Assembly (NCBI RefSeq): GCF_030269305.1
Contig: NZ_BSTC01000010.1
Location: forward strand, 1 to 64,000
Source: Kineosporia sp. NBRC 101731
Lineage (GTDB): Bacteria > Actinomycetota > Actinomycetes > Actinomycetales > Kineosporiaceae
Reading direction: 5' to 3'
Length of the DNA: 64,000 nucleotides
Both the position numbers and the translations under genes were made by a program. Shown here one piece after another: positions 9,153-17,065 of the stretch; position 1 is the first letter of the stretch; each line of letters starts with the position of its first letter. The notes below the pieces were generated by a model. The model searched no databases. It saw only the letters and a program-made list of their open reading frames with translations, and was not told the DNA's origin.

Positions 9153-9861
9153 CCTGCATGATCTGCACACACTGGCCGCTGCCTACGCGCTGGACGCGCT
9201 GGACGACCTGGAACGCCGCGCCTTCGAGCGGCACCTGCCCGACTGCGAGTCCTGCACCCTCGAGGTGCGGGAGTTCTCCGAGGCCGCGGCCTCCCTGGCC
9301 GCCCGGGTCGCCGAGCCGGCTCCCGCCGGTCTGCACGCCGCGGTGATGTCCGAGATCGGCCGTACCCGGCAACTGTCCTCCAGCAGTGGACGACCCGGTC
9401 GCCGTTTCGGTCAGGGGCGCCTTCTCGCCGGGGCCGCGGCGGTCCTGCTCGTGATCGCCGGGGTGGCGGGGCTCGGCGGGACGGCCTGGCACGAGCACCG
9501 CCTCGCCCAGGAGGCCCGCGCGACGGCCGCCGGGATCACCCGCGTCCTCACCGACCCCGACCGGATCGAGACGAGCCGCGAGGTGGCGGGCGGTGGCCGG
9601 GCCACGATGGTGATGGCCGACGGCGGAGCCGTGCTGTCCACCAGCGGGATACCGGACGCGCCGAGCGGCCACGAGTACCAGATGTGGGTGATGCGGGACG
9701 GGACGGTGCAGTCCGGGGGGATCCTGAGCGTCCGGGACGGTGACGGTTCCGCGTTCATGACCGGCCTGAGCACCGACGTCCGCCTGGCGGTGTCGGTCGA
9801 GCCGGCCGGCGGGTCGGTGCGGCCGACCACCACCCCGGTGGTGGAGCTCAGCGCGTCCTGA
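9145..9861 (+). CDS. rskA: RskA-like anti-sigma-K factor
   Basis: Membrane-bound inhibitor of the preceding sigma factor. The N-terminal cytoplasmic part carries the zinc-binding anti-sigma motif HxxxCxxC (HLPDCESC, about residue 31). One membrane helix (LLAGAAAVLLVIAGVAGLGG) lies near residues 93-112, and the rest is an extracytoplasmic RskA domain ending with a PTTTPVVEL tail. In mycobacteria this class is cut by regulated membrane proteolysis to free SigK, and that mechanism is inferred here. The ATG overlaps the end of sigK by 8 bp, so both proteins should be made together. Product 238 residues. Confidence 0.88.
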   Translation: MPDLHDLHTLAAAYALDALDDLERRAFERHLPDCESCTLEVREFSEAAASLAARVAEPAPAGLHAAVMSEIGRTRQLSSSSGRPGRRFGQGRLLAGAAAVLLVIAGVAGLGGTAWHEHRLAQEARATAAGITRVLTDPDRIETSREVAGGGRATMVMADGGAVLSTSGIPDAPSGHEYQMWVMRDGTVQSGGILSVRDGDGSAFMTGLSTDVRLAVSVEPAGGSVRPTTTPVVELSAS

Positions 9862-9984
9862 ATTCCGGTCGCTCCCACGATCGGACGATTTCCCTACCAG
9901 GTGTTTCGCTCTGGTCGCCGGGGCTGCCCCCCGGAGGAGGGTGGAGCCGGAAATCGACGTCTGCCAGGGGAAGAAGGCCGTTCC

Positions 9985-10620
9985 ATGAACACGCAGATCC
10001 GCCGGACGATCGCTCTCGGTGCCACGCTCACGGCGACCGTCGGGCTGGCGGCGTGCAGCGGCAGCGACAGCACGGCGAACGCCACCCCGACCGCGGTTTC
10101 CGCCACCGCCCCCGCCAACCTGTCCGTGGAGCAGGCCAGCCTGGTCGGGCCGGGCTGCAATGCCTACGTCACCCAGGTACCCACCGGGAAGGGCTCGGTG
10201 GAGGGCATGGCGAACGACCCCGTCGTCACCGCCGCGAGCCACAACCCGATGCTGAAGACGCTCACCAAGGCCCTCTCCGGCAAGCTGAACCCCACGGTGA
10301 ACCTCAAGGAGACCCTCAACGGCAAGGAGTACACCGTCTTCGCGCCGGTCGACACGGCCTTCGCCCAGCTCGACGCGAAGACCATGGACAAGCTCAGGAA
10401 GAACCCCGCCGAACTGGCCAAGGTGCTCACCTACCACGTGATCGCCGATGAGCTGGAGCCCTCCGAGGTGGTCGGCAAGCAGGTCAGCGTGCAGGGTGAA
10501 GAACTCGACGTCACCGGTAAGGGCAACACCATCAAGGTCAACGGCGCAAACGTGATCTGCGGCGGTATCAAGACCGCCAACGCCACGGTGTACCTGATCG
10601 ACAAGGTGCTCCGGCCCTGA
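9985..10620 (+). CDS. Fasciclin (FAS1) domain lipoprotein, MPT83-like
   Basis: Secreted lipoprotein of 211 residues. A basic N-terminus (MNTQIRR) and hydrophobic stretch end in the lipobox GLAAC with Cys at residue 24. A Ser/Thr/Ala linker follows, then one FAS1 domain containing NPMLKTLTKAL, YTVFAPVDTAFAQL and VLTYHVI motifs. This matches the mycobacterial MPT83/MPT70 antigens, whose genes are the main SigK targets and lie next to sigK. Here the gene sits 123 bases after rskA, so it is a likely member of the same regulon. FAS1 domains act in adhesion and surface contacts. The start is chosen for the signal peptide and the purine-rich GGGGAAGAAGG upstream. Confidence 0.88.
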   Translation: MNTQIRRTIALGATLTATVGLAACSGSDSTANATPTAVSATAPANLSVEQASLVGPGCNAYVTQVPTGKGSVEGMANDPVVTAASHNPMLKTLTKALSGKLNPTVNLKETLNGKEYTVFAPVDTAFAQLDAKTMDKLRKNPAELAKVLTYHVIADELEPSEVVGKQVSVQGEELDVTGKGNTIKVNGANVICGGIKTANATVYLIDKVLRP

Positions 10621-10623
10621 AAT

Positions 10624-10640
10624 CGTGACCGGGCGTCACG
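10624..10640 (+). terminator. Short hairpin after the fasciclin gene
   Basis: CGTGAC and GTCACG form a 6-bp stem around a five-base loop, starting four bases after the stop codon. There is no T-tract, so terminator function is only suggested by position. Confidence 0.35.
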
Positions 10641-10747
10641 GCCTGCTGCGTTCGGGTGATCATTTCGTCGATACCTGAACAACAGGCTGTGACGGCCCCA
10701 CACTGAATCCGGCAGGAGTACAGCCGGTTCGAGGATGGGGTTTTCCG

Positions 10748-11476
10748 ATGGCGTCGATCGCCTGGGGCAGCAAGCTGGTCGTGCGGGCCGGCGACGTCGA
10801 GGTGTCGATGCGCTCGCTGCGTACCGTGGACCTGACCGGCTCCGGCTGGGCGATCCCGGTCATGGCCGATCTGCAGAGCCTGCAGGACGCCGGCCTCCCG
10901 GACCCCGCGTCCGGCCCGCTCACCGTCGACCTCACCACCGACTCCGGCCCGATCCGGATGGACGTCGAGATCGTCGCCACTGCCGGTGATCTCATGCTGC
11001 GCTCGGCCAAGACCCGGCCCTCGGAGGCGCTCCGTCCTGCCTCTCTCACCGATCAGCGTCGGGAGAACGTGCGCGGGCCGGTGAATCTGGAGTTCCGGGG
11101 GACGCTGATGGGGCGCCCGGACCAGACGGGCGTCCGCCGGGGTCCACCGACCCGCCGCCCCCTGCAGCCGGGTTCGCTGGCCGCGATGGGACCGGGTCCC
11201 GAGGCGATGGCCACCCTGATCGGCGTCACCACGTCGATCTCGGCCGGTGGGCTGTGCGCCGACCTGGAGGAGAGCGCCCCGATCACCCCCGGCGTCCAGA
11301 TCTACGGCGAGGTCACGCTGCCCGGCGGCGACCTGGTGCCGGTGCTGATGATCGTGCTGGAGGAGACCCGCAAGGGCTTTCGCGCCGAGTTCACCGACAT
11401 CTCACCCATCGACCGCGAACGCCTGGTGCGCCTGGTGTTCAACCGCGAACGCACCGAGCGGGCCAACCGCCGCTAG
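10748..11476 (+). CDS. PilZ-like domain protein
   Basis: A 242-residue soluble protein with two beta-rich halves. The C-terminal half looks like a PilZ domain, which binds cyclic di-GMP. An Arg-rich QRRENVR segment (RxxxR type, about residue 99) is followed by SISAGG (xSxxG, about residue 160) and a closing FTDISPIDRERLVRLVF strand-helix. The usual Asp/Asn at the start of the DxSxxG motif is Ser here, which weakens the binding prediction. Some 40 residues of Arg/Pro/Gly-rich linker separate the two motifs, which is long. The window also encodes two diguanylate cyclases (60165-62627) that could supply the ligand. The start is the ATG after GAGGATGGGG. No close operon partner. Confidence 0.6.
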   Translation: MASIAWGSKLVVRAGDVEVSMRSLRTVDLTGSGWAIPVMADLQSLQDAGLPDPASGPLTVDLTTDSGPIRMDVEIVATAGDLMLRSAKTRPSEALRPASLTDQRRENVRGPVNLEFRGTLMGRPDQTGVRRGPPTRRPLQPGSLAAMGPGPEAMATLIGVTTSISAGGLCADLEESAPITPGVQIYGEVTLPGGDLVPVLMIVLEETRKGFRAEFTDISPIDRERLVRLVFNRERTERANRR

Positions 11477-11509
11477 CCCCACCCGCCGCGTGCTCACCGA
11501 AGGGGTTTT

Positions 11510-12319
11510 TCACGGCAGGTGGTGCGGGGCCTTCTCGCGGAGGTGGGTCAGGCTTCGGGTCTGGGCGTCGGGGGAGTCCAGCTCGATCGCGACCTGGGCG
11601 TCGTAACCCGTTGCGGCCAGGGCGTCCAGGGCCGCAGCCACATCGAGGGTGCCCTCGCCCAGGGCCAGGTGGTGGTCGATGACGCCGTCGTTGTCGGTGA
11701 GCTGCACGTGCCCGATGCGGCCCTTCAGCTGTTCCACGAACGCCGGTGCACCACCGGGCAGCAGGTTCGCGTGGCCCAGGTCGGCGCAGGCGGTCAGGGC
11801 GGGGGAGTCGGCCAGGTCGAGGATGGTCAGCACCTCGTCGGCCGTGCAGCCCAGGTAGCGGATCTCCGCCGTGGTCGGCAGCTCGTTCATGTTCTCCAGC
11901 GCCAGGGTGATGCCCCGCTCCGCGGCGTACCGGGCGGCCCGGCCCAGGGTGCGCGCCGCCTGCTCGACCCGCGCCTCGCGGTCGTCACCGAACCAGTAGC
12001 CGCCGTGCACGATGACGACGGGGCAGCCCAGACCCTCGGCGAGGTCGACATATCCGGTCAGGTGCTCCGCAACCGCCTCGCGGACGCCCGGTGTGATCTC
12101 GGCGACGTTCACCGCCGAGTCGGTGTGCAGAACGGCGGAGAAGTCGTGCTGGTCCAGCAGGTCCGCGACCAGTGTCAACCGCTCGGCGTCGAAGCGCTCG
12201 GGTCGGTTCGCGGCGTGCTGGCAGCTGAACTCCAGCCCGGAGAGCCCCTCTTCGGCAACTCGCGGAAAAGTCTCCTCGAGCGGGGAGGGGCCGGTGGCGA
12301 GAGCGATCTGCAGGGACAT
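11510..12319 (-). CDS. Sugar phosphate isomerase/epimerase (AP endonuclease 2-like TIM barrel)
   Basis: A 269-residue TIM-barrel protein of the xylose isomerase-like superfamily. Metal-site residues are suggested by VIVHGGYWFGD, LALENMNELP (Glu), CADLGHANLL (Asp, His), HVQLTDNDG and VAIELDSPD. Such enzymes isomerise or epimerise keto sugars or polyols using divalent metal, and the substrate cannot be told from sequence. The ATG at 12319 has AAAGG seven bases upstream. It diverges from the iron-siderophore importer and converges with the PilZ-like gene, so it is probably transcribed alone. The shared 79-base upstream region includes the iron box, so iron control of this gene is possible but unproven. 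Confidence 0.8.
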   Translation of the reverse strand: MSLQIALATGPSPLEETFPRVAEEGLSGLEFSCQHAANRPERFDAERLTLVADLLDQHDFSAVLHTDSAVNVAEITPGVREAVAEHLTGYVDLAEGLGCPVVIVHGGYWFGDDREARVEQAARTLGRAARYAAERGITLALENMNELPTTAEIRYLGCTADEVLTILDLADSPALTACADLGHANLLPGGAPAFVEQLKGRIGHVQLTDNDGVIDHHLALGEGTLDVAAALDALAATGYDAQVAIELDSPDAQTRSLTHLREKAPHHLP

Positions 12320-12380
12320 GGGTGACCTTTCGCGGCGTCTGGGCCCTCCCATCCTGCCCCATTGCCTTCTGTAGACAATG

Positions 12381-12399
12381 TTAGGTAAACCTATCCTCA
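12381..12399 (+). promoter_or_regulatory. IdeR/DtxR-type iron box
   Basis: TTAGGTAAACCTATCCT closely matches the left half and core of the DtxR/IdeR operator consensus (TTAGGTTAGGCTAACCTAA). It ends directly at the start codon of the siderophore-binding protein gene. Position and downstream function agree with Fe-dependent repression. It also argues that the in-frame ATG at 12378 is not the true start, because the operator would then lie inside the coding region. Confidence 0.65.
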
Positions 12400-13367
12400 T
12401 GTCTTCCGTTCGATCTTCGCTGCGCCGGGCCGGTGCGGCCTGCACCATCGCTCTTCTCACCACGGCCTGCGGGTCGGCCAGCTCCGGCAGCTCCGGCAGC
12501 ACCGGTACGGCCGGAGCCACCCGCACGGTCCAGACCGCGCTCGGCGCCGTCGAGGTACCCGAGAAGATCGACTCCGTGGTCGTTCTCGAGGGCCGACGCG
12601 ACCAGGACCTGGTGCTCGCCCTCGGCCTGCCGCTCACCGGCGTCCCGCAGCTCGACCCGGGGGCCGGCTACGAACTGGAGAATCCGCTCGCCGCCGCGGT
12701 GAAGGCCTCCGGCGCGAAGGAACTCTTCATCGAGGGCGAGATCAACCTCGAGGCCATCGCCGCCACCGGCCCCGACCTGATCGTCAGCCGGGCCGGTGAC
12801 GTGGAGGGCATCCAGGCCGAACTCCAGGCCATCGCCCCGGTCGTGACCGTCGGCGAGCAGACCACCTCGACCTGGCAGGACGACCTCACCCTGCTCGGCG
12901 AGGCCACCGGCACCAGCGCGAAGGCCGCCGGGCAGATCGCCGCCTACGACGCCCGGGTGGCGCAGATCAAGGAGAAGTACGCCGACGAGATCGCGAGCAC
13001 CAAGGTCGCGCCGATCGTCTACAACCTGGAGGGAACCGGCGTCCGCGCCCAGCGCCTGCAGTCGCAGGTGCTGCGCGACATCGGCGCCACCCCGTCACAG
13101 GCCTTCGCCGACGCGATCGCCGACGCCGACACCGAGGTCGAGTTCAGCCCGGAACAGACGCTGAAGGCTTACCAGGACGCCGACGCCATGCTGGTCGCCA
13201 TCAACACCACGGACGACCGGGAGGCGTCCGAGAAGGACAAACTCTTCCAGGAACTGCCCGCGGTGAAGAACGACCGGGTCGTGCGCACCGACAAGTTCTC
13301 GTTCGAGGGCGGCCCGATCACCGCGATGCACGTGCTCGACGTGGTCGAGCAGCTCTACCGGACATGA
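12399..13367 (+). CDS. Iron-siderophore ABC transporter substrate-binding lipoprotein
   Basis: Periplasmic-binding-type lipoprotein (322 residues) that captures ferric siderophore outside the membrane. It has a signal peptide with Cys at residue 24 (LLTTAC), a Ser/Gly linker, then a class III binding-protein fold. The fold shows EKIDSVVVLEGRRDQDLVLAL, a long central helix region and C-terminal GGPITAMHVLDVVEQLY, as in FecB/FhuD-type proteins. The iron box at its start supports iron uptake. It is the first gene of a tightly overlapping operon with two permeases, an ATPase and a GntR-family regulator. The ATG at 12399 is favoured; the message may have little or no leader. The exact siderophore is unknown. 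Confidence 0.88.
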   Translation: MSSVRSSLRRAGAACTIALLTTACGSASSGSSGSTGTAGATRTVQTALGAVEVPEKIDSVVVLEGRRDQDLVLALGLPLTGVPQLDPGAGYELENPLAAAVKASGAKELFIEGEINLEAIAATGPDLIVSRAGDVEGIQAELQAIAPVVTVGEQTTSTWQDDLTLLGEATGTSAKAAGQIAAYDARVAQIKEKYADEIASTKVAPIVYNLEGTGVRAQRLQSQVLRDIGATPSQAFADAIADADTEVEFSPEQTLKAYQDADAMLVAINTTDDREASEKDKLFQELPAVKNDRVVRTDKFSFEGGPITAMHVLDVVEQLYRT

Positions 13368-14425
13368 GCCTCTCCGGATCCGTGGCCACCCGGCCCCCGG
13401 CCGCCCGGGCGAGAACCGCTCCGGCGCAGGCCGGCCAGCTCGCCGCGACCGCCGCCGGCCTGGGGCTCGCCGTGCTGCTCAGTCTCGCCGCCGGGTCCCG
13501 TGCCCTGGGCCCCGGTGAACTGCTCGACGTGGTCCGGGGTTCTGGTTCCCTCGAGGCCCGCGCCATCGTGCTCGACCTGCGTCTGAGCCGCACCGTCGCC
13601 GCCGTGATCGCCGGTGCGGGACTCGCGGTGGCGGGTGCCGTCATCCAGGGCCACACCCGCAACCCCCTCGCCGATCCCGGCCTGCTCGGCGTCACCTCGG
13701 GCGCCGCCGTCGCCGTGGTTCTGGCGATCTTCCTGCTCGGCATCACCGACCCGGCCGGCTACCTGTGGTTCTGCCTGCTCGGCGCCTTCACCGGAACCGT
13801 GCTGGTCGCCGCGGTGGGCCTGGCCGGAGCCCGCCGCCGCGACGCCTCACCCGCCTCTCTGGTGCTCGCCGGGGCCGCCGTCAACGCCCTGCTCGGGGCC
13901 ATCACCGGGGTCATGCTCCTGCTCGACTCGGCCACCCTCGACGTGTACCGCTTCTGGACCGTCGGCTCCCTGGCCGGCGCTCCCGGCCCGGAGGTCCTGA
14001 CCGTCGCCGGCCCGCTGGTCCTCGCCGGGATCGTCCTCGCGCTGGTCCACGCCCCCGCCCTGGATGCCCTCGCCCTCGGCGACGACGCCGCGAAGGCTTT
14101 GGGCCGAAACCCTCTACATACCCGTCTGATCGGTCTGGCGGCCGTCACCCTGCTGGTCGGGGGAGCCGTCGCCGGCGCCGGTTCCCTGGGGTTCGTCGGG
14201 CTCCTCGCACCGCACGTGGTGCGTCACCTCACCGGTCCCGCCCACCGCTGGCTCCTGCCGCAGTGTGCGCTCGTGGGTGCGATTCTCGTGCTGCTCGCCG
14301 ACGTCGCGGGCCGTCTGGTGGTGCATCCGGCCGAACTTCCGGTGGGGGTGGTGCTGGGTGTCTTCGGGGCCCCGGCGTTCGTCGTGATCGTGCTGCGCCT
14401 ACGAGCCAATGGGGGACGCCGATGA
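13364..14425 (+). CDS. FecCD-type iron-siderophore permease (first)
   Basis: Polytopic inner-membrane permease of 353 residues, FecCD family. The family marker is the GAVIQGHTRNPLADPGLLGV segment, which pairs with the ATPase. About eight to ten hydrophobic helices are visible, and a GSLGFVGLLAPHVVRHLTG motif lies near residue 270. It overlaps the binding-protein gene and the second permease gene by 4 bp each (ATGA), so it is a central operon member. It should pair with the second permease as a heterodimer. Confidence 0.92.
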   Translation: MSLSGSVATRPPAARARTAPAQAGQLAATAAGLGLAVLLSLAAGSRALGPGELLDVVRGSGSLEARAIVLDLRLSRTVAAVIAGAGLAVAGAVIQGHTRNPLADPGLLGVTSGAAVAVVLAIFLLGITDPAGYLWFCLLGAFTGTVLVAAVGLAGARRRDASPASLVLAGAAVNALLGAITGVMLLLDSATLDVYRFWTVGSLAGAPGPEVLTVAGPLVLAGIVLALVHAPALDALALGDDAAKALGRNPLHTRLIGLAAVTLLVGGAVAGAGSLGFVGLLAPHVVRHLTGPAHRWLLPQCALVGAILVLLADVAGRLVVHPAELPVGVVLGVFGAPAFVVIVLRLRANGGRR

Positions 14426-15501
14426 GCACCGAGGTCTCCCGGCTCACCGGTGCGGTGCCCGCCGTCCGGGTGTTCGGCCTCAGCGCCCGGCTGCGGGTGC
14501 GTCATCTGACGGTGATCGGGATCGGCCTGGTGCTTGCGCTCGCGGTCGCCGTGATCTCCGCCGGGACGGGTGATTACCGCATCCCGCCGGGCCGCGTGAT
14601 CGCGGTGCTGCTCGGTCGCGGCAACCCGATGGAAGAGCTCGTGCTCACCACGATCCGCCTGCCCCGGGTCCTGCTCGGCCTGGTGGTCGGCGCGGCTCTC
14701 GGGGTGTCCGGTGCGATCGTGCAGGCCACCGCCCGTAACGCGCTGGCCAGTCCCGACCTGCTCGGCGTCACCGCCGGGGCGAGCGTCGGGGCCGTGACGG
14801 TCATCGTCATCGGTGGTGACGGCGCCTCGTCCGGCCTGCTCCGCTCGGTCGGGCTGCCGGCGGCGGCGCTGATCGGGGCGGGCCTCGCGACCGGAGGCGT
14901 GCTCATCCTGCTGCGGCGCACCGGAGCCGACGGGCTTCGTCCTCTGCTCGTCGGTATCGGGGTGTCGGCCTTTCTGTCGGGCATCGTCAGCTGGCTGATG
15001 GTCGCGGCGACCGTCGACGACGCCGCCCGGGCCAACCTCTGGCTCACCGGGACCCTGAACGGCCGCTCCTGGCCGGAGTTCTGGTCAGCCACGGCGGCCC
15101 TGGCGGTGATCGGCCCGCCGCTGGTGGTGCTGGCGCCGCGCCTGCTCACGCTGCGCCTGGGGATCGACGTCGCGCGGGGCCTGGGCCTGGCCACCGGCCG
15201 CACCCAGACGATGCTGCTGATGGCGGCCGTGGTGCTCGCCGGGGCGACCACCGCGGTCGCCGGCCCGATCGGCTTCGTGGCGCTGGTCGTCCCTCATCTT
15301 GCCCGTCTGGCGACCGGAGCCGCCGGACCGCCGCTGGCCGCGTCCGCCGTTCTCGGTGCGCTGCTGCTGGTGACCGCCGATCTGGTGGCGCGCACCGCGT
15401 TCGCCCCGATCCAGATCCCGACCGGTGCCGTCACCGCGTTCGTCGGCGCCCCGTTCCTGATCTGGCTGCTCGTCCGCCACCGCAAGGGAGTGCTGTCGTG
15501 A
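14422..15501 (+). CDS. FecCD-type iron-siderophore permease (second)
   Basis: Second membrane subunit (359 residues) of the siderophore importer. It has the same family signatures as its neighbour: a GAIVQATARNALASPDLLGV stretch about one third in and GPIGFVALVVPHLARLATG near residue 280. Multiple hydrophobic helices span the length. The true start is the ATG at 14422, in a 4-bp overlap with the preceding stop; longer in-frame sequence upstream is antisense-like and lacks membrane character. It overlaps the ATPase gene by 4 bp (GTGA). Confidence 0.92.
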   Translation: MSTEVSRLTGAVPAVRVFGLSARLRVRHLTVIGIGLVLALAVAVISAGTGDYRIPPGRVIAVLLGRGNPMEELVLTTIRLPRVLLGLVVGAALGVSGAIVQATARNALASPDLLGVTAGASVGAVTVIVIGGDGASSGLLRSVGLPAAALIGAGLATGGVLILLRRTGADGLRPLLVGIGVSAFLSGIVSWLMVAATVDDAARANLWLTGTLNGRSWPEFWSATAALAVIGPPLVVLAPRLLTLRLGIDVARGLGLATGRTQTMLLMAAVVLAGATTAVAGPIGFVALVVPHLARLATGAAGPPLAASAVLGALLLVTADLVARTAFAPIQIPTGAVTAFVGAPFLIWLLVRHRKGVLS

Positions 15502-16325
15502 GTTCGTCCATCAGCGGATCCGGGCTGACCGTGGCCTACACCGGCGCACCGGCCCTGGACGATGTCAGCATCGGTGTGGAACCCGGCACCGTGACCGCCG
15601 TCATCGGGCCCAACGGCTGCGGGAAGTCCACGCTGCTGCGTACTCTCGCCCGTTTGCAGAAACCCGACGCCGGGGTGGTGACGCTCGACGGCACCGTGAT
15701 CAACCGGCTGCCCTCCCGCCTGGTGGCGCAGCGGATGGGTGTGCTGCCGCAGTCGCCCACGGCCCCCGACGGCCTGAGCGTGCTCGACCTGGTGGCCCGG
15801 GGCCGGGACCCGCACCGCCGCTGGTACGACCAGTGGTCGGCCCGCGACGAGGAGATCAGCCTGGCCGCCCTCGCCCGCTGCGGTCTGCTCGACCTGGCCG
15901 CGCGGGAGCTGGAGTCGCTGTCCGGCGGGCAGCGGCAGCGGGCCTGGATCGCGATGGCCCTGGCCCAGGAACCGCAGCTGCTCCTGCTCGACGAGCCCAC
16001 CACCTACCTCGACGTGGTGCACCAGATCGAGGTGCTCGACCTGCTGCGATCGCTGCACACCGAGGCCGGCACCACGGTCGTGATGGTGCTGCACGATCTC
16101 AGTCTGGCCGCCCGGTACGCGAACCGGATCGTGGCGATGCGCACCGGTAGGGTGGTTGCCGACGGCGGGTACGGCGACGTGATCACCCCCGAGGTGCTGG
16201 CCCGGGTCTTCGACCTGGACTGCGACGTGGTCAGCGATCCGCGCACGGGCCGGCCGGTGGTTCTCCCGCACGGTCGTGCGGTTCCAGCTCCCGGACAGGA
16301 CGATTTCCCGGATAGGACGAGATGA
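15498..16325 (+). CDS. Iron-siderophore ABC transporter ATP-binding protein
   Basis: FecE-type ATPase of 275 residues. It has Walker A GPNGCGKST (about residue 37), Q-loop VLPQSP, signature LSGGQRQRAWIAMALAQ, Walker B LLLLDEPTTYLD and the switch His in VLHDLSLAA. The GTG start overlaps the upstream permease stop. It energises siderophore import through the two FecCD-type permeases. Its stop overlaps the start of a GntR-family regulator gene. Confidence 0.93.
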   Translation: MSSSISGSGLTVAYTGAPALDDVSIGVEPGTVTAVIGPNGCGKSTLLRTLARLQKPDAGVVTLDGTVINRLPSRLVAQRMGVLPQSPTAPDGLSVLDLVARGRDPHRRWYDQWSARDEEISLAALARCGLLDLAARELESLSGGQRQRAWIAMALAQEPQLLLLDEPTTYLDVVHQIEVLDLLRSLHTEAGTTVVMVLHDLSLAARYANRIVAMRTGRVVADGGYGDVITPEVLARVFDLDCDVVSDPRTGRPVVLPHGRAVPAPGQDDFPDRTR

Positions 16326-17059
16326 GCACGAGCGGACGAGGACGTCGCGCCCACGTGATGATCGGCGACCCACCGAGCATGACCGACCTGGCCGCCGACG
16401 CACTGCGCGGCATGATCCTGCGCGGTGAGCTGGACCAGGGCGAGCGGGTGGTGGAGAACCAGCTCACCACCACGCTGGGGGTCAGCCGGCCGCCGCTGCG
16501 CGAGGCCCTGCGCATCCTGCAGCAGGAGGGGCTCATCGAGCAGGTGCCCCGTCGCGGTGCCGTGGTGCGGGTGCTCACGCTCCACGACGTCTACGAGATC
16601 GTCACGCTGCGCACCACATTGGAGACGATGGCGGTGCGGCTCGGGGTGCCCTGCCGGGTTCCCGCCCGGCTGGAGACGCTGCGTGAGGCCCTCGAGATCT
16701 GGGAGCACAACGCCGCCGATGACCGTGAAGACCTGTCCACCGAAGATTCCTCCCGCTTCCACCTCGCTCTCATCGGCCTGGCCGGGCACTCCCGCCTGGA
16801 CGACGCCTACCGTGCCATCGCCCTGCAACTGCGCCTGTGCATGCGCCTGAACCGGGCGGCGCGGGCCGACACGGAGTCCCTGACCGCCCGGGCGGCCCGG
16901 CACCGTCGCCTGTTCGAGAAGATCGAGTCGGGTGACACGGAGGCTGTCCTCAGCGAACTGAGCGATCCCGCGTCGCTGAGTTTCGTGCTCTCGTACGCCA
17001 CCACCCATCCGCCGACGACGCCCGAGTCGGCGGCCTGGCTGGCCTCTCTCGGCTCCTGA
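16322..17059 (+). CDS. GntR/FadR-family transcriptional regulator
   Basis: A 245-residue regulator. The N-terminal winged helix is seen in LAADALRGMILRGELDQGER followed by VSRPPLREALRILQQEGLIE, and the C-terminal FCD ligand-binding domain is all-helical (FHLALIGLAGH, residues roughly 95-225). FadR-type regulators usually sense organic acids or sugars, so its place as the last gene of an iron-siderophore operon is unusual. The ATG overlaps the ATPase stop by 4 bp, so it is made with the transporter. It may instead act on the catabolic genes that follow on the other strand. Only six bases separate its stop from the converging amidase gene. Confidence 0.85.
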   Translation: MSTSGRGRRAHVMIGDPPSMTDLAADALRGMILRGELDQGERVVENQLTTTLGVSRPPLREALRILQQEGLIEQVPRRGAVVRVLTLHDVYEIVTLRTTLETMAVRLGVPCRVPARLETLREALEIWEHNAADDREDLSTEDSSRFHLALIGLAGHSRLDDAYRAIALQLRLCMRLNRAARADTESLTARAARHRRLFEKIESGDTEAVLSELSDPASLSFVLSYATTHPPTTPESAAWLASLGS

Positions 17060-17065
17060 ATCCCC

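Noticed and set aside
12378-12398. Upstream ATG as start of the siderophore-binding protein
   Set aside because: It would place the iron box inside the gene and add residues before a normal signal peptide.
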